Source of the DNA: Candidatus Colicola caccequi
GTDB taxonomy: Bacteria; Bacteroidota; Bacteroidia; Bacteroidales; Paludibacteraceae
DNA length: 21,221 bases
Assembly: GCA_018065205.1 (NCBI GenBank)
Contig: JAGHTR010000027.1
Span: 1 to 21,221 of the forward strand
Direction: 5' to 3'
Shown here in pieces: positions 1 to 9,063 of this stretch; position 1 is the first letter of the stretch; every line of letters begins with the position of its first letter. The translations under genes were made by a program, and so were the position numbers. The notes beneath the pieces are model-generated. The model was given only the letters and a program-made list of their open reading frames with translations. It did no database searches and was not told the origin of the DNA.

Positions 1-103
1 TTTTTTGTGTTTTTTTTCGCCCCACCGAAAATGAATTTCACCCCAACTTATACGTATGCTCGTCCCTTTTTTTACGTATGCCCATCCCTTTTTCGCCAAA
101 AAA
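1..103. other. AT-rich intergenic stretch with no gene seen
   Basis: This stretch is poly-T and C/T rich. I see no convincing coding frame. Its only clear structure is the tandem 22-bp repeat at 51-94, listed separately. It ends where the first promoter begins. Confidence 0.5.
51..94. repeat. Tandem 22-bp repeat, two copies
   Basis: Two adjacent copies, 51-72 and 73-94, both begin TACGTATGC and continue with a CCCTTTTT run. They differ at only a few positions. The pair ends about 10 bases before the -33 box at 104. It could be an operator or a replication-slippage product, and its function is unknown. Confidence 0.6.
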
Positions 104-135
104 TTTGGAAAAAGAGGATTTGATGATTATCTTTG
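104..135 (+). promoter_or_regulatory. Bacteroidetes-type promoter for the 130-aa gene
   Basis: The -33 box TTTG is at 104-107 and the -7 box TATCTTTG at 128-135, with exactly 20 bases between them. This fits the known Bacteroidetes vegetative promoter (TTTG / TAnnTTTG). A start near 140-142 leaves a leader of about 235 bases before the ATG at 377. The leader opens with a hairpin: AAATTT (141-146) and GGTC (147-150) pair with GACC (158-161) and AAATTT (163-168). Confidence 0.6.
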
Positions 136-376
136 CAGTAAAATTTGGTCATAAATCGACCTAAATTTCTCCATAAACTATGTTAATTTCATCTGTATCT
201 GAGGCGAATGACATGTTCGCCTGTTGATTAAGCTTCGCGGCAATCAACCATTGCGTGCTCGCCGTTCCGACGACGGGTGTTTGTCGGGTGTTTATAAGCC
301 CCTGATAATACCCTGCTAATCCCCGCCTAACAACTTCTATGAACAAAAATTATTAACAATTTAAATTATTACAACT

Positions 377-769
377 ATGCAATTTAAACCTATTTATTTT
401 TTCAAAACCATTCGTGGTAAACTTGATTCCCGCAGCGAGTGGGCTGCTGCACATCGTGGCAATTCTAATTACTTCATCCATATTGGAGAACGCGATTTCG
501 ATTTGCATCCCAAAACGGATGAGGAGCGCAAGACGCAACAGCGACTGCGCCAAGCGTCTTTGGATTACAAAAACTTAGACCCTCAGTCTGAAGAGTACCA
601 ATCGTATTTTGCGGCCTTCCAACAGCAACTCAAACCCGAAGGCAAGTGCTTCTATACCTTCCGCACCTTCTTCATCTCTCGCCGCATGGCAGAACTGAAA
701 GCCTCCGGCTCCCTTGCCGCTGATCCATCCAAGAACCTGCAAGATTGGTCTTTTAAGCATCGCCTCTAA
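377..769 (+). CDS. Hypothetical protein, 130 aa
   Basis: I do not recognise this protein. It is soluble-looking, with no signal peptide or membrane segment. It is basic near the N-terminus (MQFKPIYFFKTIRGKLDSR), has an acidic/glutamine-rich helical middle at about residues 45-85 (KTDEERKTQQRLRQ), and an aromatic patch CFYTFRTFF near residues 90-98. The ATG at 377 follows an AT-rich stretch without a Shine-Dalgarno sequence, as is usual in this phylum. A promoter at 104-135 and a strong terminator at 785-821 make it a single-gene unit. Codon use resembles its neighbours and argues for a real gene. Function unknown. Confidence 0.7.
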   Translation: MQFKPIYFFKTIRGKLDSRSEWAAAHRGNSNYFIHIGERDFDLHPKTDEERKTQQRLRQASLDYKNLDPQSEEYQSYFAAFQQQLKPEGKCFYTFRTFFISRRMAELKASGSLAADPSKNLQDWSFKHRL

Positions 770-784
770 GTTCTCGCTCTCGTT

Positions 785-821
785 AAAAAATGCGACTTTC
801 CCGCCGAAAGTTGCATTTTTT
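785..821. terminator. Bidirectional-type terminator after the 130-aa gene
   Basis: An A-run plus TGCGACTTTC (left arm 785-800) pairs with GAAAGTTGCA plus a T-run (right arm 806-821). There is one G-U pair and the loop is CCGCC. The A/T-run-flanked stem should work on both strands. The -33 region of the next promoter starts one base later. Confidence 0.8.
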
Positions 822-853
822 CTTGCATAATTCAAAAAAAAGCAGTACCTTTG
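822..853 (+). promoter_or_regulatory. Promoter of the giant surface-protein gene
   Basis: The -33 box is CTTG (822-825) within TTGCATAATTCAAA, and the -7 box is TACCTTTG (846-853), with a 20-base spacer. It is a slightly degenerate member of the extended promoter set seen across the window. Confidence 0.7.
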
Positions 854-867
854 CGCCGCTTTTTGTG

Positions 868-910
868 TCGTGTATGCCCACGCACGTGCGTCTTTCGCAT
901 ATATGCACGA
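868..910 (+). promoter_or_regulatory. Hairpin in the leader of the giant gene
   Basis: TCGTG (868-872) can pair with CACGA (906-910). Inside this lies a perfect 12-bp palindrome, ACGCACGTGCGT (880-891), and a GCATATATGC palindrome lies on the right side. It sits in the transcript leader, about 50 bases before the ATG. A palindrome may instead be a protein-binding site in DNA. Confidence 0.45.
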
Positions 911-957
911 GCCCAAAACCAATAACACGAATATTAATTTAAAATTTGATTTAAGAT

Positions 958-3900
958 ATGAAAAACGATGTTAATCGTGCCCTTGTGGCTAAGAAAAAGT
1001 TCTGTAAAATTTCATTAACTTTATTAGCAGGTCTCCTGCTTACTTTCGCCTTCCCAGTTCAGGCTTGGGCTGGTGGTAGTACAACCTATTATGCTCGCCT
1101 AAAGGCGCAGGTGTCTGGAAATAGTAGCAGTATGGGTATGGTGTATGCTAATACGTCCAATAGTGATAGTGGTACGTATGGGGCATCTTCTACATCTGCC
1201 AACCAAACAACAACTACACAAAACGAGGAGAAATCTTTTTATGCTTTTGCTAAACCTAATCCCGGATATATGTTTGAAGGGTGGAGTGCCTCTAATAATA
1301 ATAGAACAATAGCTTCAACGGATAATCCTTATAATGTGAAGGTTAAAGCCTCATCGGATCAATCAGGTTCTCCTACTGAAAAAATAGTTTATGCTGTCTT
1401 TAAGGAGATTCCTATGGCAACCATTACATATAAGGCTCCAACTAATGGTTCCTATACCTATTCCTATTCAGGAGATGTTGTAACAATGAATCCCGGTGAT
1501 GCGGATAAACAAAAGCAGACCAAGGATCCTGCTACTTTAGCGGCAATGCCCGCTGATGGCTACGTCTTCCTTCGTTGGAAGAAAACTACTGCCGATGGAG
1601 TCTCTTATTTTGGGGGTAATCCTGCAGAGAATGTTGGTTTTGATAAAGATGCTACTGTGGAGGCTGAGTTCGTTCCGGATGCATGGGCTCTCTTTGTAAT
1701 TAGAGATGGAGATGGTGCTCAATATGCCGATTTGAATGAGGTCAATACGGCCGCACTCGCTAGTACGAGTAAAACGATTGTCGTTGCTAAAGATGGTGAA
1801 CTCATTGCCGGCAATTATACCATCAGTAGTACTATCACTCTTGTAGTCCCATTTGAGAGCACAGGCTCCAAAGGTGTTACTAAACCTGTTGCTTTGAGCA
1901 ACTCTACGTTGCCTATATCATTGTATCGCAAGTTAACACTCCTTCCCGGTGTGAATATTACTCTTCAAGGTAAATTGGCTGTGGCTGCTCAGGTACAATC
2001 GGGTGACGCAAGTCACAACCCTTGCGGCTTCCCTGTCGGTCCTGTGGGCTGCTTGGATATGAGCAAGGGCGGACATATAGATGTGGAAAATGGAGGTACT
2101 ATATATGCGTGGGGATTTATTAAAGGGCAAGATTATTTAGACGGAAATAATACGCAAAATGTAGGAACGATTACTGCCAAGAATGGTTCTACTATTAAGG
2201 AATGTTATGGTGCTGCTGACTGGGGTGGCGGTAGTTATGCCTATGCCGTGGGTCAGAATAGTAAGAGTTATCGAATTTATCCTTTCCAAGGGTATTTTGT
2301 ACAGAATATTGAGGTTCCTCTGCGCATGGAATATGGTGCAAAGGATTACTTGTATTGTAACGTGTATGCCGCTAGTTCGCAAAACGAGGTGAATGATATA
2401 CCATTTATTGGCAATACATCCGGTGTCCTTTTCAAAATCAATGGTACCGATGGCGCTGTTACCAAGTGGTATGATCCAACTACGGACCATTTGGTGGTGG
2501 AGTTAGAAGGAAATGCTGCGTTGGATAATCTCCAAATGTCGATTTACATTACCATTAACGCTAACCAATTTGATTTGCCAATCTTGAGTAATATGCATCT
2601 TAAACTTAAAGATTGTCAATTGACTCTTTCTGCTCCTATGAAATTGCAACCTGGTGCAATTCTGGAAATACCGGCAGGATCTTCTCTGACACTGAAAAGC
2701 AAACTCTATGTTTATGACCATGACCAATGGGGTAAATATGTGCAAAAGAAATACTTCAAGACTCTTCCTGCAATTTTGACCCAGTTCCGTAGTCGTGGTG
2801 ATGGATCAACAAATACATTGGACGACGCCCAAATTATTTGTGATGGTGCAATCATTATGGCCAATGGTGGAGGATTATATACCACTGCCAGTGGTGCAAA
2901 TGTAATGGGTAATAATGGCGGTACTATCCAGTGGGAATCGTCTCTTCCTGCTAATTCTACTACCTATGGTTATACCAATGCTAATGGTGTGACAGGAAGT
3001 AATTTCTCATCAACGTTAACACCCGAATTTTGCGATGGCGCGGTTTGTACTCCTGCTAAGGCACATAATGAGAATGACTCTTATACGGCAGCTAAGGCAG
3101 GAACGACCTTTACGAACGTTCAAGGTCGTTGGTTTGGCGGAGATGCTAAGAACGAAAAGACCAATCATACCTATGACTTTACCTACCTCAATGGCGATGC
3201 AGATGTAACTACCGAGGCAATCTATTGGTTAAATGCTGCTGGAGAGGGACATTGGAATAATGCCACTACAACCGATGTGACTTATCTGAATACTTGGAAA
3301 GGAACAGAGGAAGAAATCGGCATCACAGCATACTATACTTATACAGTCTATGATCAGGATAATAATCCTCAAGATGGATGGATTAAACTGACGCAAGTTG
3401 GTGAGACGGAGAACTTTGGCGGTTCAGACAACAATATGTATGTGTATATAGACGATAAATGGCAGTCGATTGGATCTACCGATAGCGAATGTCTCTATAC
3501 CGTAGGTGGTGTTCGTCAGGCATTGGTAGGTAGTACATTAGTGGCTGTCACTAAAAATACAATACCGGAGGATGGTGCTTGGCATGCTACGGCTACACCT
3601 ACCAACTATTATGTTGATTTAAGTTCCGGTGCTTGTATCTGGACTCCTGCTACTAAGGTGGCTGGTGTAGAGAAGGCTTATGTTATAGAGGGTACTACCT
3701 ATCTACGTTATGATATGACTGGTTCAGGCGAAGATTGGATGGCTGTAGAGTATCAGGCTCCGTACTACTATACGGTAGATGAGCAGAACCTGCGCACTTA
3801 CTATGAATACAATACTAATACCGGAGCTTGGCAACAAGCTGCTCCGAAACTAACAGTTACGGATGAGAAGGGCGCTTCTCAGTCGTTCTTCTTCCTTGCT

Positions 3901-6900
3901 GATGCTATTGCGACTGCAAACAGCACATATAATCCTACTATTACTCTTCTTGCCGATGTGGAAGAGAATGCTACTTCTGAGTGGATAGTTACAAGTACGG
4001 TGAAGAGCACTAAATACACCATCAACCTCAATGGACATACCGCCACATTGACGCGTTCCGTATCCGGAACTTCTACTGCCGGTGTGGGTAACCGTTTCCT
4101 GAATATCACTTCAAATATGGCGGTTAAGATTATCGACTTGTCGGCAGAACAGAATGGTCAAATACGTTGCCTTGCAACAGGAAATGCTTATGCACGTGGT
4201 ATTACGGTTACAGATGGAACTCTGACACTGGAGAGTGGTAAACTCTATGTGCAGAACGATGCACCCTACGCCAGCAACTCATCGGAACGCGCATACGGCG
4301 TAGTAGTTGCTGCCGGCAAGACCTTCACCATGAATGGCGGTGAGATTGAGGCAGCTAGTGAGTACTACGGTTGGTGTATTGTAGGTAGCGGTTCGGCTAC
4401 GACCAGATCGGTTATCAATATGAATGGTGGCGTACTCAATGCCAATGCGTACTATAATGCAGAGGGTATCTATTCTACAGCCGATGTCAATATGGCTGGC
4501 GGTACTATCAATGCAAAGACCTGTCCTCTGTTCTCAAAAACTAGTGGTAACCAATATGCATACGGTATCTACGTAAATGCATCGCCCAATGCTACCGAAG
4601 CAGATGCTTATCATGGTAAACTGACTATGACTGGTGGTACGATCAACGCATACGCGGTATCTAATTATGCATACGGTGTATATGTTCATAGTGCTTCTGC
4701 CACAATGACGACCAGCAAAGCCAATATATCTTCGGCTGAGGCTGTGATTAATGGTGGTACTATCAACGCAGAGTCTAAGACTACAACCGTGTATGGTGTC
4801 TACATCTATGGCGGACCGAATAGTTATAGCAAAATGGCTGATGTAAAGACCGTTATCAATAATGCTACCGTTAATGCAACGGGAACAAATACCGTATATG
4901 GTATCTTTGTAAATGCTACGGTTGCCGATTTGAACGGAGGTTTGCTTTATGGTATTGCCGAGATAAACGATTGTAACGTGACGGCCACATCTACATCTTC
5001 CACTAAGGCATATGGTGTCTATGTTACAGCAGCTTCGCGAATGATGAATGAGACTACCTACTCGATGATTAGCGCATCCAATAAGAAAACATGGTGCTTC
5101 AAAGAAAATGGAAAGGTGAAAATTCCATCTACCGATGGTAAGAATACTTATACCTACCAAACCGGTTACTATGCTTGTGGTGGTAAGGCTACTATCAATG
5201 GCGGTACGTTCACGGCTATCACCAAGACCTACAATGCGTATGGTGCATACTGCGCAGCTTCGACATTGAGAGGTCCGGAAGATACCACTACTCCTACTGT
5301 TGAGGGTCGCGGTACGCTGATTATCCATGGTGGTACGTTCAATGGTAAATCTACTACCTACAACTCGTATGGTGTGTTCAGTAGTGGTACAACTACCATT
5401 GATGGCGGTACATTCAATGCTACTCCTGGTACGTATGGTGCATACGGCGCATACGCCGATCGTGGTACTATGAACATCACCGGCGGTACATACAACGCTA
5501 CGGCAGAGACTACTACTGCTTGTGGTATCGGTGCTACTGGTTGGATTGATACTGGTCGAGGTATCGTTGGACACGCAGTCGTAACGGTAAATGGTGTTGT
5601 TGTAAATGCAAAGACCAAGACCCAGGATACTGCCTATGGCGTATTGGCGACGGCAACAACTACCGAACTGAATGCAACAAAATATGCCGATCGAAGTGAA
5701 AGTGATCGCAACTACTACTATACACCGGAAACCAATGCTGTCAAAGCAAATTATTACCTCTATCGTTTCGGAAACTATGCAGAGGGTGGTGAACTGATTG
5801 TAAACGGTGGCACGTTTAACGTAGAGGCTGCTACCACCACAGCTCTAGGTGCATACTGTGCACAAAGTGCTCTTGTACATACCACCGAGGTTGGCTGCAC
5901 TGCTCTAGGTCAGGGTACATTGACCATCAATGGTGGTACATTCGTTTCTGAGACAAAAGGCACCACAACGGCAGAGTGCGTTCGCTCGTATGGTAACACA
6001 GCCATTAATAATGGAACCTTTACGGCTACCGCAAAGACGACTACCGTTTACGGAGTTCGCGTGTTAGATGGTACGACAACTGTCAATGGGGGAACCTTCA
6101 ATGCTATCGCTACTACAACTACTGCTTATGGCATATATGCTAATGCTGAGGTTGAGGGCAATTACGGTTATCCTCGTGCTGCTATCGCTTATGTCAATGG
6201 TGGTACCTTCAATGTAGAAACCAAGGGTGGAGCTACTGCTTATGGTGCTTTCGCCCAAAGTGTTAAGAAGGCTTCGTTCAAACCTTCAAAAATGGCCAGC
6301 GCATCAACCGTAACGGAAGATATGGCTTTGGCTGGTCAAATGACTATCACGGATGGTACTTTCAATGTGAAGGCTTCCAACGGCAATACTGTATATGGTA
6401 TTAATGTAGCAGGCACGCAGACGCAAGGTTCTGCTACTGCTTCGGCTAAGGCGATAGTGGAGGGTGGTAAGTTCAATATCAATGGTGCTACTACCAAATC
6501 GGCTATGGTGAATACCTCGGCTAAGGCTGAAAACTTCTCCATTACGGGTGGTCACTATAGTGCTGACAGCAATCTGAGTAACTATGTTGCTGCTCCTAAT
6601 CGTATCTTGAATTGCCAAGAGCCGGAACTGAAGGAAACCTATCCGTACGAAGTTGCTGAGGGATACAAAGTAACCTTCAAGAATGGTTCGACTATTCTGC
6701 AGGAGGGCTACGTGAAGGTTGGCACAACACCTTCTTATACCGGCACGCCTACTAAGTCCGAAGATGCTCAATACACTTACACCTTCAATGGTTGGACTCC
6801 TGCTATTGTGGCTGTAACTGGAGATGCTACATATACTGCTACTTATACTCAGAATCTCCGTTCTTACACCATTACATGGCAAGATGAGAATGGTGTTGAA

Positions 6901-8802
6901 CTCAGCCATGAGACTGTCAACTATGGTGTAGTACCGACTCATGCAGCCCTGACAAAGGATGCAGATGCCCAATATACCTACACATGGAAAGGTTGGAATG
7001 CAACTCCAGTGGCAGTAACTGGCGATGCTACCTATAAGTCTCTGGGCTTTACTCAAACTAAGAAATCGTATACCCTTACTTGGAATCTGGACGGCGGAAC
7101 TATTACGACTGCCGGAACAACTGCCGGTAGCGTAGAGTGGGGAACATCCTTAAACGCTCCTGTTGTAGAAAAGACGGGCTATACCTTCGCTGGTTGGACT
7201 CCTACTGTGCCTGCTACTATGCCGACCGAGAATGCTACTTATACGGCTCAATGGCAAGCACAACAAGAAGTGACTTATACGGTTAATCACTATTATGAGT
7301 CAGCACTTGGCGTGAAAGAACAAAAACCTTTCCGGACCGAAGAGAAACAAGGTAAGGTTGGCGAACAAGTATCTGCAGAGGATGTCTTAGATTTGGATGG
7401 CTATGATTCTCCTGCTCCTTCTACACAAATCATTGCGGCAGAAGGAACGGTGGTTGACTACTACTATAAATCCAGAAACCTCAACGTAACCGATAATGTG
7501 GTTATCGCTGGCGCTAATTTGGATCAAATCGTAGTGGAGAACACCGGTGCATTAAGTGCAAGTGCTCCTTCTACTACTAAGCGTCTTGTCTTAACCGCTA
7601 CGCCGGGTAATAACGATGGTGCAAATGCTGATCTTACTAATATCACCATTAGTGAGTCTGTCTGCATCGAAATTGAGATGAATAGCACTCGCACAATGGA
7701 TGACAAACTCTTCTACTGCTTCTCCGTTCCGTTTAATGTGAATGTTAATGGTGGAGTAGAACGTCTTAATGAGACTAATGATAATTGGGAGTCCGCTGAG
7801 TTGAATACTAACTACCGCGTTTATACCTACAACGAGGCAGATCGTGCAATCAATGGCAGACAAGATAGTAACTGGAAAGAGTTCAATGGTACTCAATTCC
7901 TTCCAGGTGTGTTCTACCTCTGCGAGTTTGATAACTCCAACTACAACCGCTACCGCTTCTATGCTGCGGATAAGACCAATCTGAATAATAAGGGTAATAT
8001 TGCCGTAACTCATACCGGTGATGCTACTAATGGCGGTTGGAATGGTGTGGCTAATAATGGCTTGACCGATAACCAACTCAGTGGTGACTTTACCCTCATT
8101 CAGACTCTCAATAGCGTAAGCAATAGCTTTGAGTCAGCCAAGGCCGATGAAAAGCCTTTGGCTATCGGTAATGCCGCTATGGTACAGGTTTCTGAATCCG
8201 GCAGCGTAGTAGTGGGTGAAACACCAAGCGCTGTGGCTGCTCGCCGCATGGGTGAGGCTGCTTCCACCGAGTTTGTCAATGTGCGTCTCTACAAGGAAAA
8301 CCAAGATAAACACGTGGACCAAATATTTATCCGCGCTTCCGAAGATGCTGCAGAGCAATATGCGGCAGGTATCGACCTGAGCAAGGCTACGATGGGTACG
8401 CCTAAGGTAGCTCGTATGTGGGTGAACGATTACGACTTGCAACTCGTGGCTAACGAGGCTCGTATGAACAATAACCAGGCTATCTTCTCACTCGGTATGA
8501 GTGCTCCCGCTAATGGCGAATACATCATTGCCCTGAATGAGACACCGGCCGATGCTATTGTTTATCTCACTATGAATGGCAGCGCCATCTGGAACCTCAA
8601 CATCGCTCCGGCTCCAATCTCTCTCAGTAAGGGCACCGAAGATAGCTATGGTCTGCGTCTCGTTCGCAAGATTAACAACGTAGTGACCGGCCTTGATGAG
8701 GCTGTCCTCAATGGCGATGTACAGAAAGTCATCCTTAACGACCACCTCTACATCATCCGTGATGGTAAAGTCTATAGCGCGCACGGGCACGTAATTAAAT
8801 AA
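958..8802 (+). CDS. Giant secreted surface protein (2614 aa) with InlB-like and beta-helix repeats
   Basis: The N-terminus has a long basic n-region, a hydrophobic core (ISLTLLAGLLLTFAFPV) and an AWA-G cleavage site near residue 39. Two InlB/Flg_new-like repeats follow, with GYMFEGW at 103-109 and GYVFLRW at 201-207. Residues about 250-700 look like beta-helix. Residues about 1080-1870 carry some 20 units of 'NGGTFNA-x-TTTAYGVY', with Thr-rich turns and a Tyr-Gly strand. More InlB-like repeats span about 1905-2100 (FNGW, WKGW, FAGW), then a MucBP-like domain at about 2104-2172 (VNHYYES...VVDYYYK). The last 440 residues are a globular region ending in LYIIRDGKVYSAHGHVIK, which resembles Bacteroidetes C-terminal sorting tails, although a standard type IX (T9SS) signal is not certain. 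Such architecture suggests a cell-surface adhesin or matrix-binding protein; the ligand is unknown. The frame is intact across 7.8 kb, so the gene is under selection. Confidence 0.85.
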   Translation: MKNDVNRALVAKKKFCKISLTLLAGLLLTFAFPVQAWAGGSTTYYARLKAQVSGNSSSMGMVYANTSNSDSGTYGASSTSANQTTTTQNEEKSFYAFAKPNPGYMFEGWSASNNNRTIASTDNPYNVKVKASSDQSGSPTEKIVYAVFKEIPMATITYKAPTNGSYTYSYSGDVVTMNPGDADKQKQTKDPATLAAMPADGYVFLRWKKTTADGVSYFGGNPAENVGFDKDATVEAEFVPDAWALFVIRDGDGAQYADLNEVNTAALASTSKTIVVAKDGELIAGNYTISSTITLVVPFESTGSKGVTKPVALSNSTLPISLYRKLTLLPGVNITLQGKLAVAAQVQSGDASHNPCGFPVGPVGCLDMSKGGHIDVENGGTIYAWGFIKGQDYLDGNNTQNVGTITAKNGSTIKECYGAADWGGGSYAYAVGQNSKSYRIYPFQGYFVQNIEVPLRMEYGAKDYLYCNVYAASSQNEVNDIPFIGNTSGVLFKINGTDGAVTKWYDPTTDHLVVELEGNAALDNLQMSIYITINANQFDLPILSNMHLKLKDCQLTLSAPMKLQPGAILEIPAGSSLTLKSKLYVYDHDQWGKYVQKKYFKTLPAILTQFRSRGDGSTNTLDDAQIICDGAIIMANGGGLYTTASGANVMGNNGGTIQWESSLPANSTTYGYTNANGVTGSNFSSTLTPEFCDGAVCTPAKAHNENDSYTAAKAGTTFTNVQGRWFGGDAKNEKTNHTYDFTYLNGDADVTTEAIYWLNAAGEGHWNNATTTDVTYLNTWKGTEEEIGITAYYTYTVYDQDNNPQDGWIKLTQVGETENFGGSDNNMYVYIDDKWQSIGSTDSECLYTVGGVRQALVGSTLVAVTKNTIPEDGAWHATATPTNYYVDLSSGACIWTPATKVAGVEKAYVIEGTTYLRYDMTGSGEDWMAVEYQAPYYYTVDEQNLRTYYEYNTNTGAWQQAAPKLTVTDEKGASQSFFFLADAIATANSTYNPTITLLADVEENATSEWIVTSTVKSTKYTINLNGHTATLTRSVSGTSTAGVGNRFLNITSNMAVKIIDLSAEQNGQIRCLATGNAYARGITVTDGTLTLESGKLYVQNDAPYASNSSERAYGVVVAAGKTFTMNGGEIEAASEYYGWCIVGSGSATTRSVINMNGGVLNANAYYNAEGIYSTADVNMAGGTINAKTCPLFSKTSGNQYAYGIYVNASPNATEADAYHGKLTMTGGTINAYAVSNYAYGVYVHSASATMTTSKANISSAEAVINGGTINAESKTTTVYGVYIYGGPNSYSKMADVKTVINNATVNATGTNTVYGIFVNATVADLNGGLLYGIAEINDCNVTATSTSSTKAYGVYVTAASRMMNETTYSMISASNKKTWCFKENGKVKIPSTDGKNTYTYQTGYYACGGKATINGGTFTAITKTYNAYGAYCAASTLRGPEDTTTPTVEGRGTLIIHGGTFNGKSTTYNSYGVFSSGTTTIDGGTFNATPGTYGAYGAYADRGTMNITGGTYNATAETTTACGIGATGWIDTGRGIVGHAVVTVNGVVVNAKTKTQDTAYGVLATATTTELNATKYADRSESDRNYYYTPETNAVKANYYLYRFGNYAEGGELIVNGGTFNVEAATTTALGAYCAQSALVHTTEVGCTALGQGTLTINGGTFVSETKGTTTAECVRSYGNTAINNGTFTATAKTTTVYGVRVLDGTTTVNGGTFNAIATTTTAYGIYANAEVEGNYGYPRAAIAYVNGGTFNVETKGGATAYGAFAQSVKKASFKPSKMASASTVTEDMALAGQMTITDGTFNVKASNGNTVYGINVAGTQTQGSATASAKAIVEGGKFNINGATTKSAMVNTSAKAENFSITGGHYSADSNLSNYVAAPNRILNCQEPELKETYPYEVAEGYKVTFKNGSTILQEGYVKVGTTPSYTGTPTKSEDAQYTYTFNGWTPAIVAVTGDATYTATYTQNLRSYTITWQDENGVELSHETVNYGVVPTHAALTKDADAQYTYTWKGWNATPVAVTGDATYKSLGFTQTKKSYTLTWNLDGGTITTAGTTAGSVEWGTSLNAPVVEKTGYTFAGWTPTVPATMPTENATYTAQWQAQQEVTYTVNHYYESALGVKEQKPFRTEEKQGKVGEQVSAEDVLDLDGYDSPAPSTQIIAAEGTVVDYYYKSRNLNVTDNVVIAGANLDQIVVENTGALSASAPSTTKRLVLTATPGNNDGANADLTNITISESVCIEIEMNSTRTMDDKLFYCFSVPFNVNVNGGVERLNETNDNWESAELNTNYRVYTYNEADRAINGRQDSNWKEFNGTQFLPGVFYLCEFDNSNYNRYRFYAADKTNLNNKGNIAVTHTGDATNGGWNGVANNGLTDNQLSGDFTLIQTLNSVSNSFESAKADEKPLAIGNAAMVQVSESGSVVVGETPSAVAARRMGEAASTEFVNVRLYKENQDKHVDQIFIRASEDAAEQYAAGIDLSKATMGTPKVARMWVNDYDLQLVANEARMNNNQAIFSLGMSAPANGEYIIALNETPADAIVYLTMNGSAIWNLNIAPAPISLSKGTEDSYGLRLVRKINNVVTGLDEAVLNGDVQKVILNDHLYIIRDGKVYSAHGHVIK
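4198..6600 (+). repeat. About 20 degenerate in-frame repeats encoding beta-helix units
   Basis: Within the giant gene, units of roughly 25-60 codons recur. Each has a GG-T-(F/I/Y)-(N/T)-(A/V) strand start and an (A/V)-Y-G-(V/I/A)-(Y/F) strand end. Examples include NGGTFNAIATTTTAYGIY and NGGTINAESKTTTVYGVY. At DNA level the units diverge except for GGTGGTAC-type cores, so this is a protein repeat, not a simple satellite. Such arrays can still change copy number by recombination. Confidence 0.75.
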
Positions 8803-8804
8803 TA

Positions 8805-8832
8805 GTCAACGTCAACGTTAACGTCAACGTCA
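8805..8832. repeat. Hexanucleotide array (GTCAAC)n, array 1
   Basis: About four and a half units of GTCAAC (one is GTTAAC) start two bases after the stop codon of the giant gene and end before the 51-aa peptide gene. On the other strand the unit reads ACGTTG. Related arrays occur at 15959-15985 and 19792-19846. Confidence 0.8.
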
Positions 8833-8847
8833 AAAAATATTACGATT

Positions 8848-9003
8848 ATGAAAAAAACATATATCATGCCTCAAACGGCAACCGTACAATTTGACATGGC
8901 CGACATCATGTGGGCTTCAGCAGAAACATCTGGTGGCAGCATTATGCCTAATCCGGCTCCTGCCCGCAAATCCGGCAAGATTGCAGGCAGCCTCTACATC
9001 TAA
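8848..9003 (+). CDS. Small peptide (51 aa) downstream of the giant surface protein
   Basis: The ATG at 8848 follows an AT-rich stretch typical of starts here, and the frame runs to TAA at 9001-9003. The product begins MKKTYIMPQTATVQFDMAD, then has IMWASAETSGG, a proline patch (MPNPAPA) and a basic end (RKSGKIAGSLYI). Bacteroidales genomes often carry short unassigned proteins beginning MKKTYI-x-P and containing a short hydrophobic core before a Ser/Gly stretch. From memory this one fits that pattern. It has no full signal peptide or membrane helix. It lies 45 bp behind the giant gene and before a shared terminator, so it is probably cotranscribed. It might be a partner, a processed peptide or a small chaperone; none of these is shown. 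Confidence 0.7.
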   Translation: MKKTYIMPQTATVQFDMADIMWASAETSGGSIMPNPAPARKSGKIAGSLYI

Positions 9004-9026
9004 TAGGCATATTGCCTAATAGCAAT

Positions 9027-9062
9027 AAAAATGCAACTTTTTTCACCGAAAGTTGCATTTTT
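9027..9062. terminator. Terminator after the giant gene and its peptide
   Basis: A-run plus ATGCAACTTT (9027-9040) pairs with AAAGTTGCAT plus a T-run (9049-9062). That is 14 pairs around a short loop. Right arm and flank nearly duplicate those at 804-829. The hairpin rules out the in-frame ATG at 9031 as a start for the next gene. Confidence 0.85.
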
Positions 9063-9063
9063 A

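Noticed and set aside
161..346. Minus-strand open frame of 61 codons in the leader of the first gene
   Set aside because: Codon use looks fairly coding-like, but it lies in the presumed leader of the 130-aa gene, no promoter or family was recognised, and I could not separate it from chance.
4534..5574. Long minus-strand open frame (346 codons) inside the giant gene
   Set aside because: It is a shadow of the repetitive coding sequence; the Ser/Thr/Ile-rich product is what antisense of Gly/Thr/Tyr repeats gives.
4198..6600. CRISPR array
   Set aside because: The repeats are in-frame, degenerate at DNA level and of variable spacing; they encode protein repeats.
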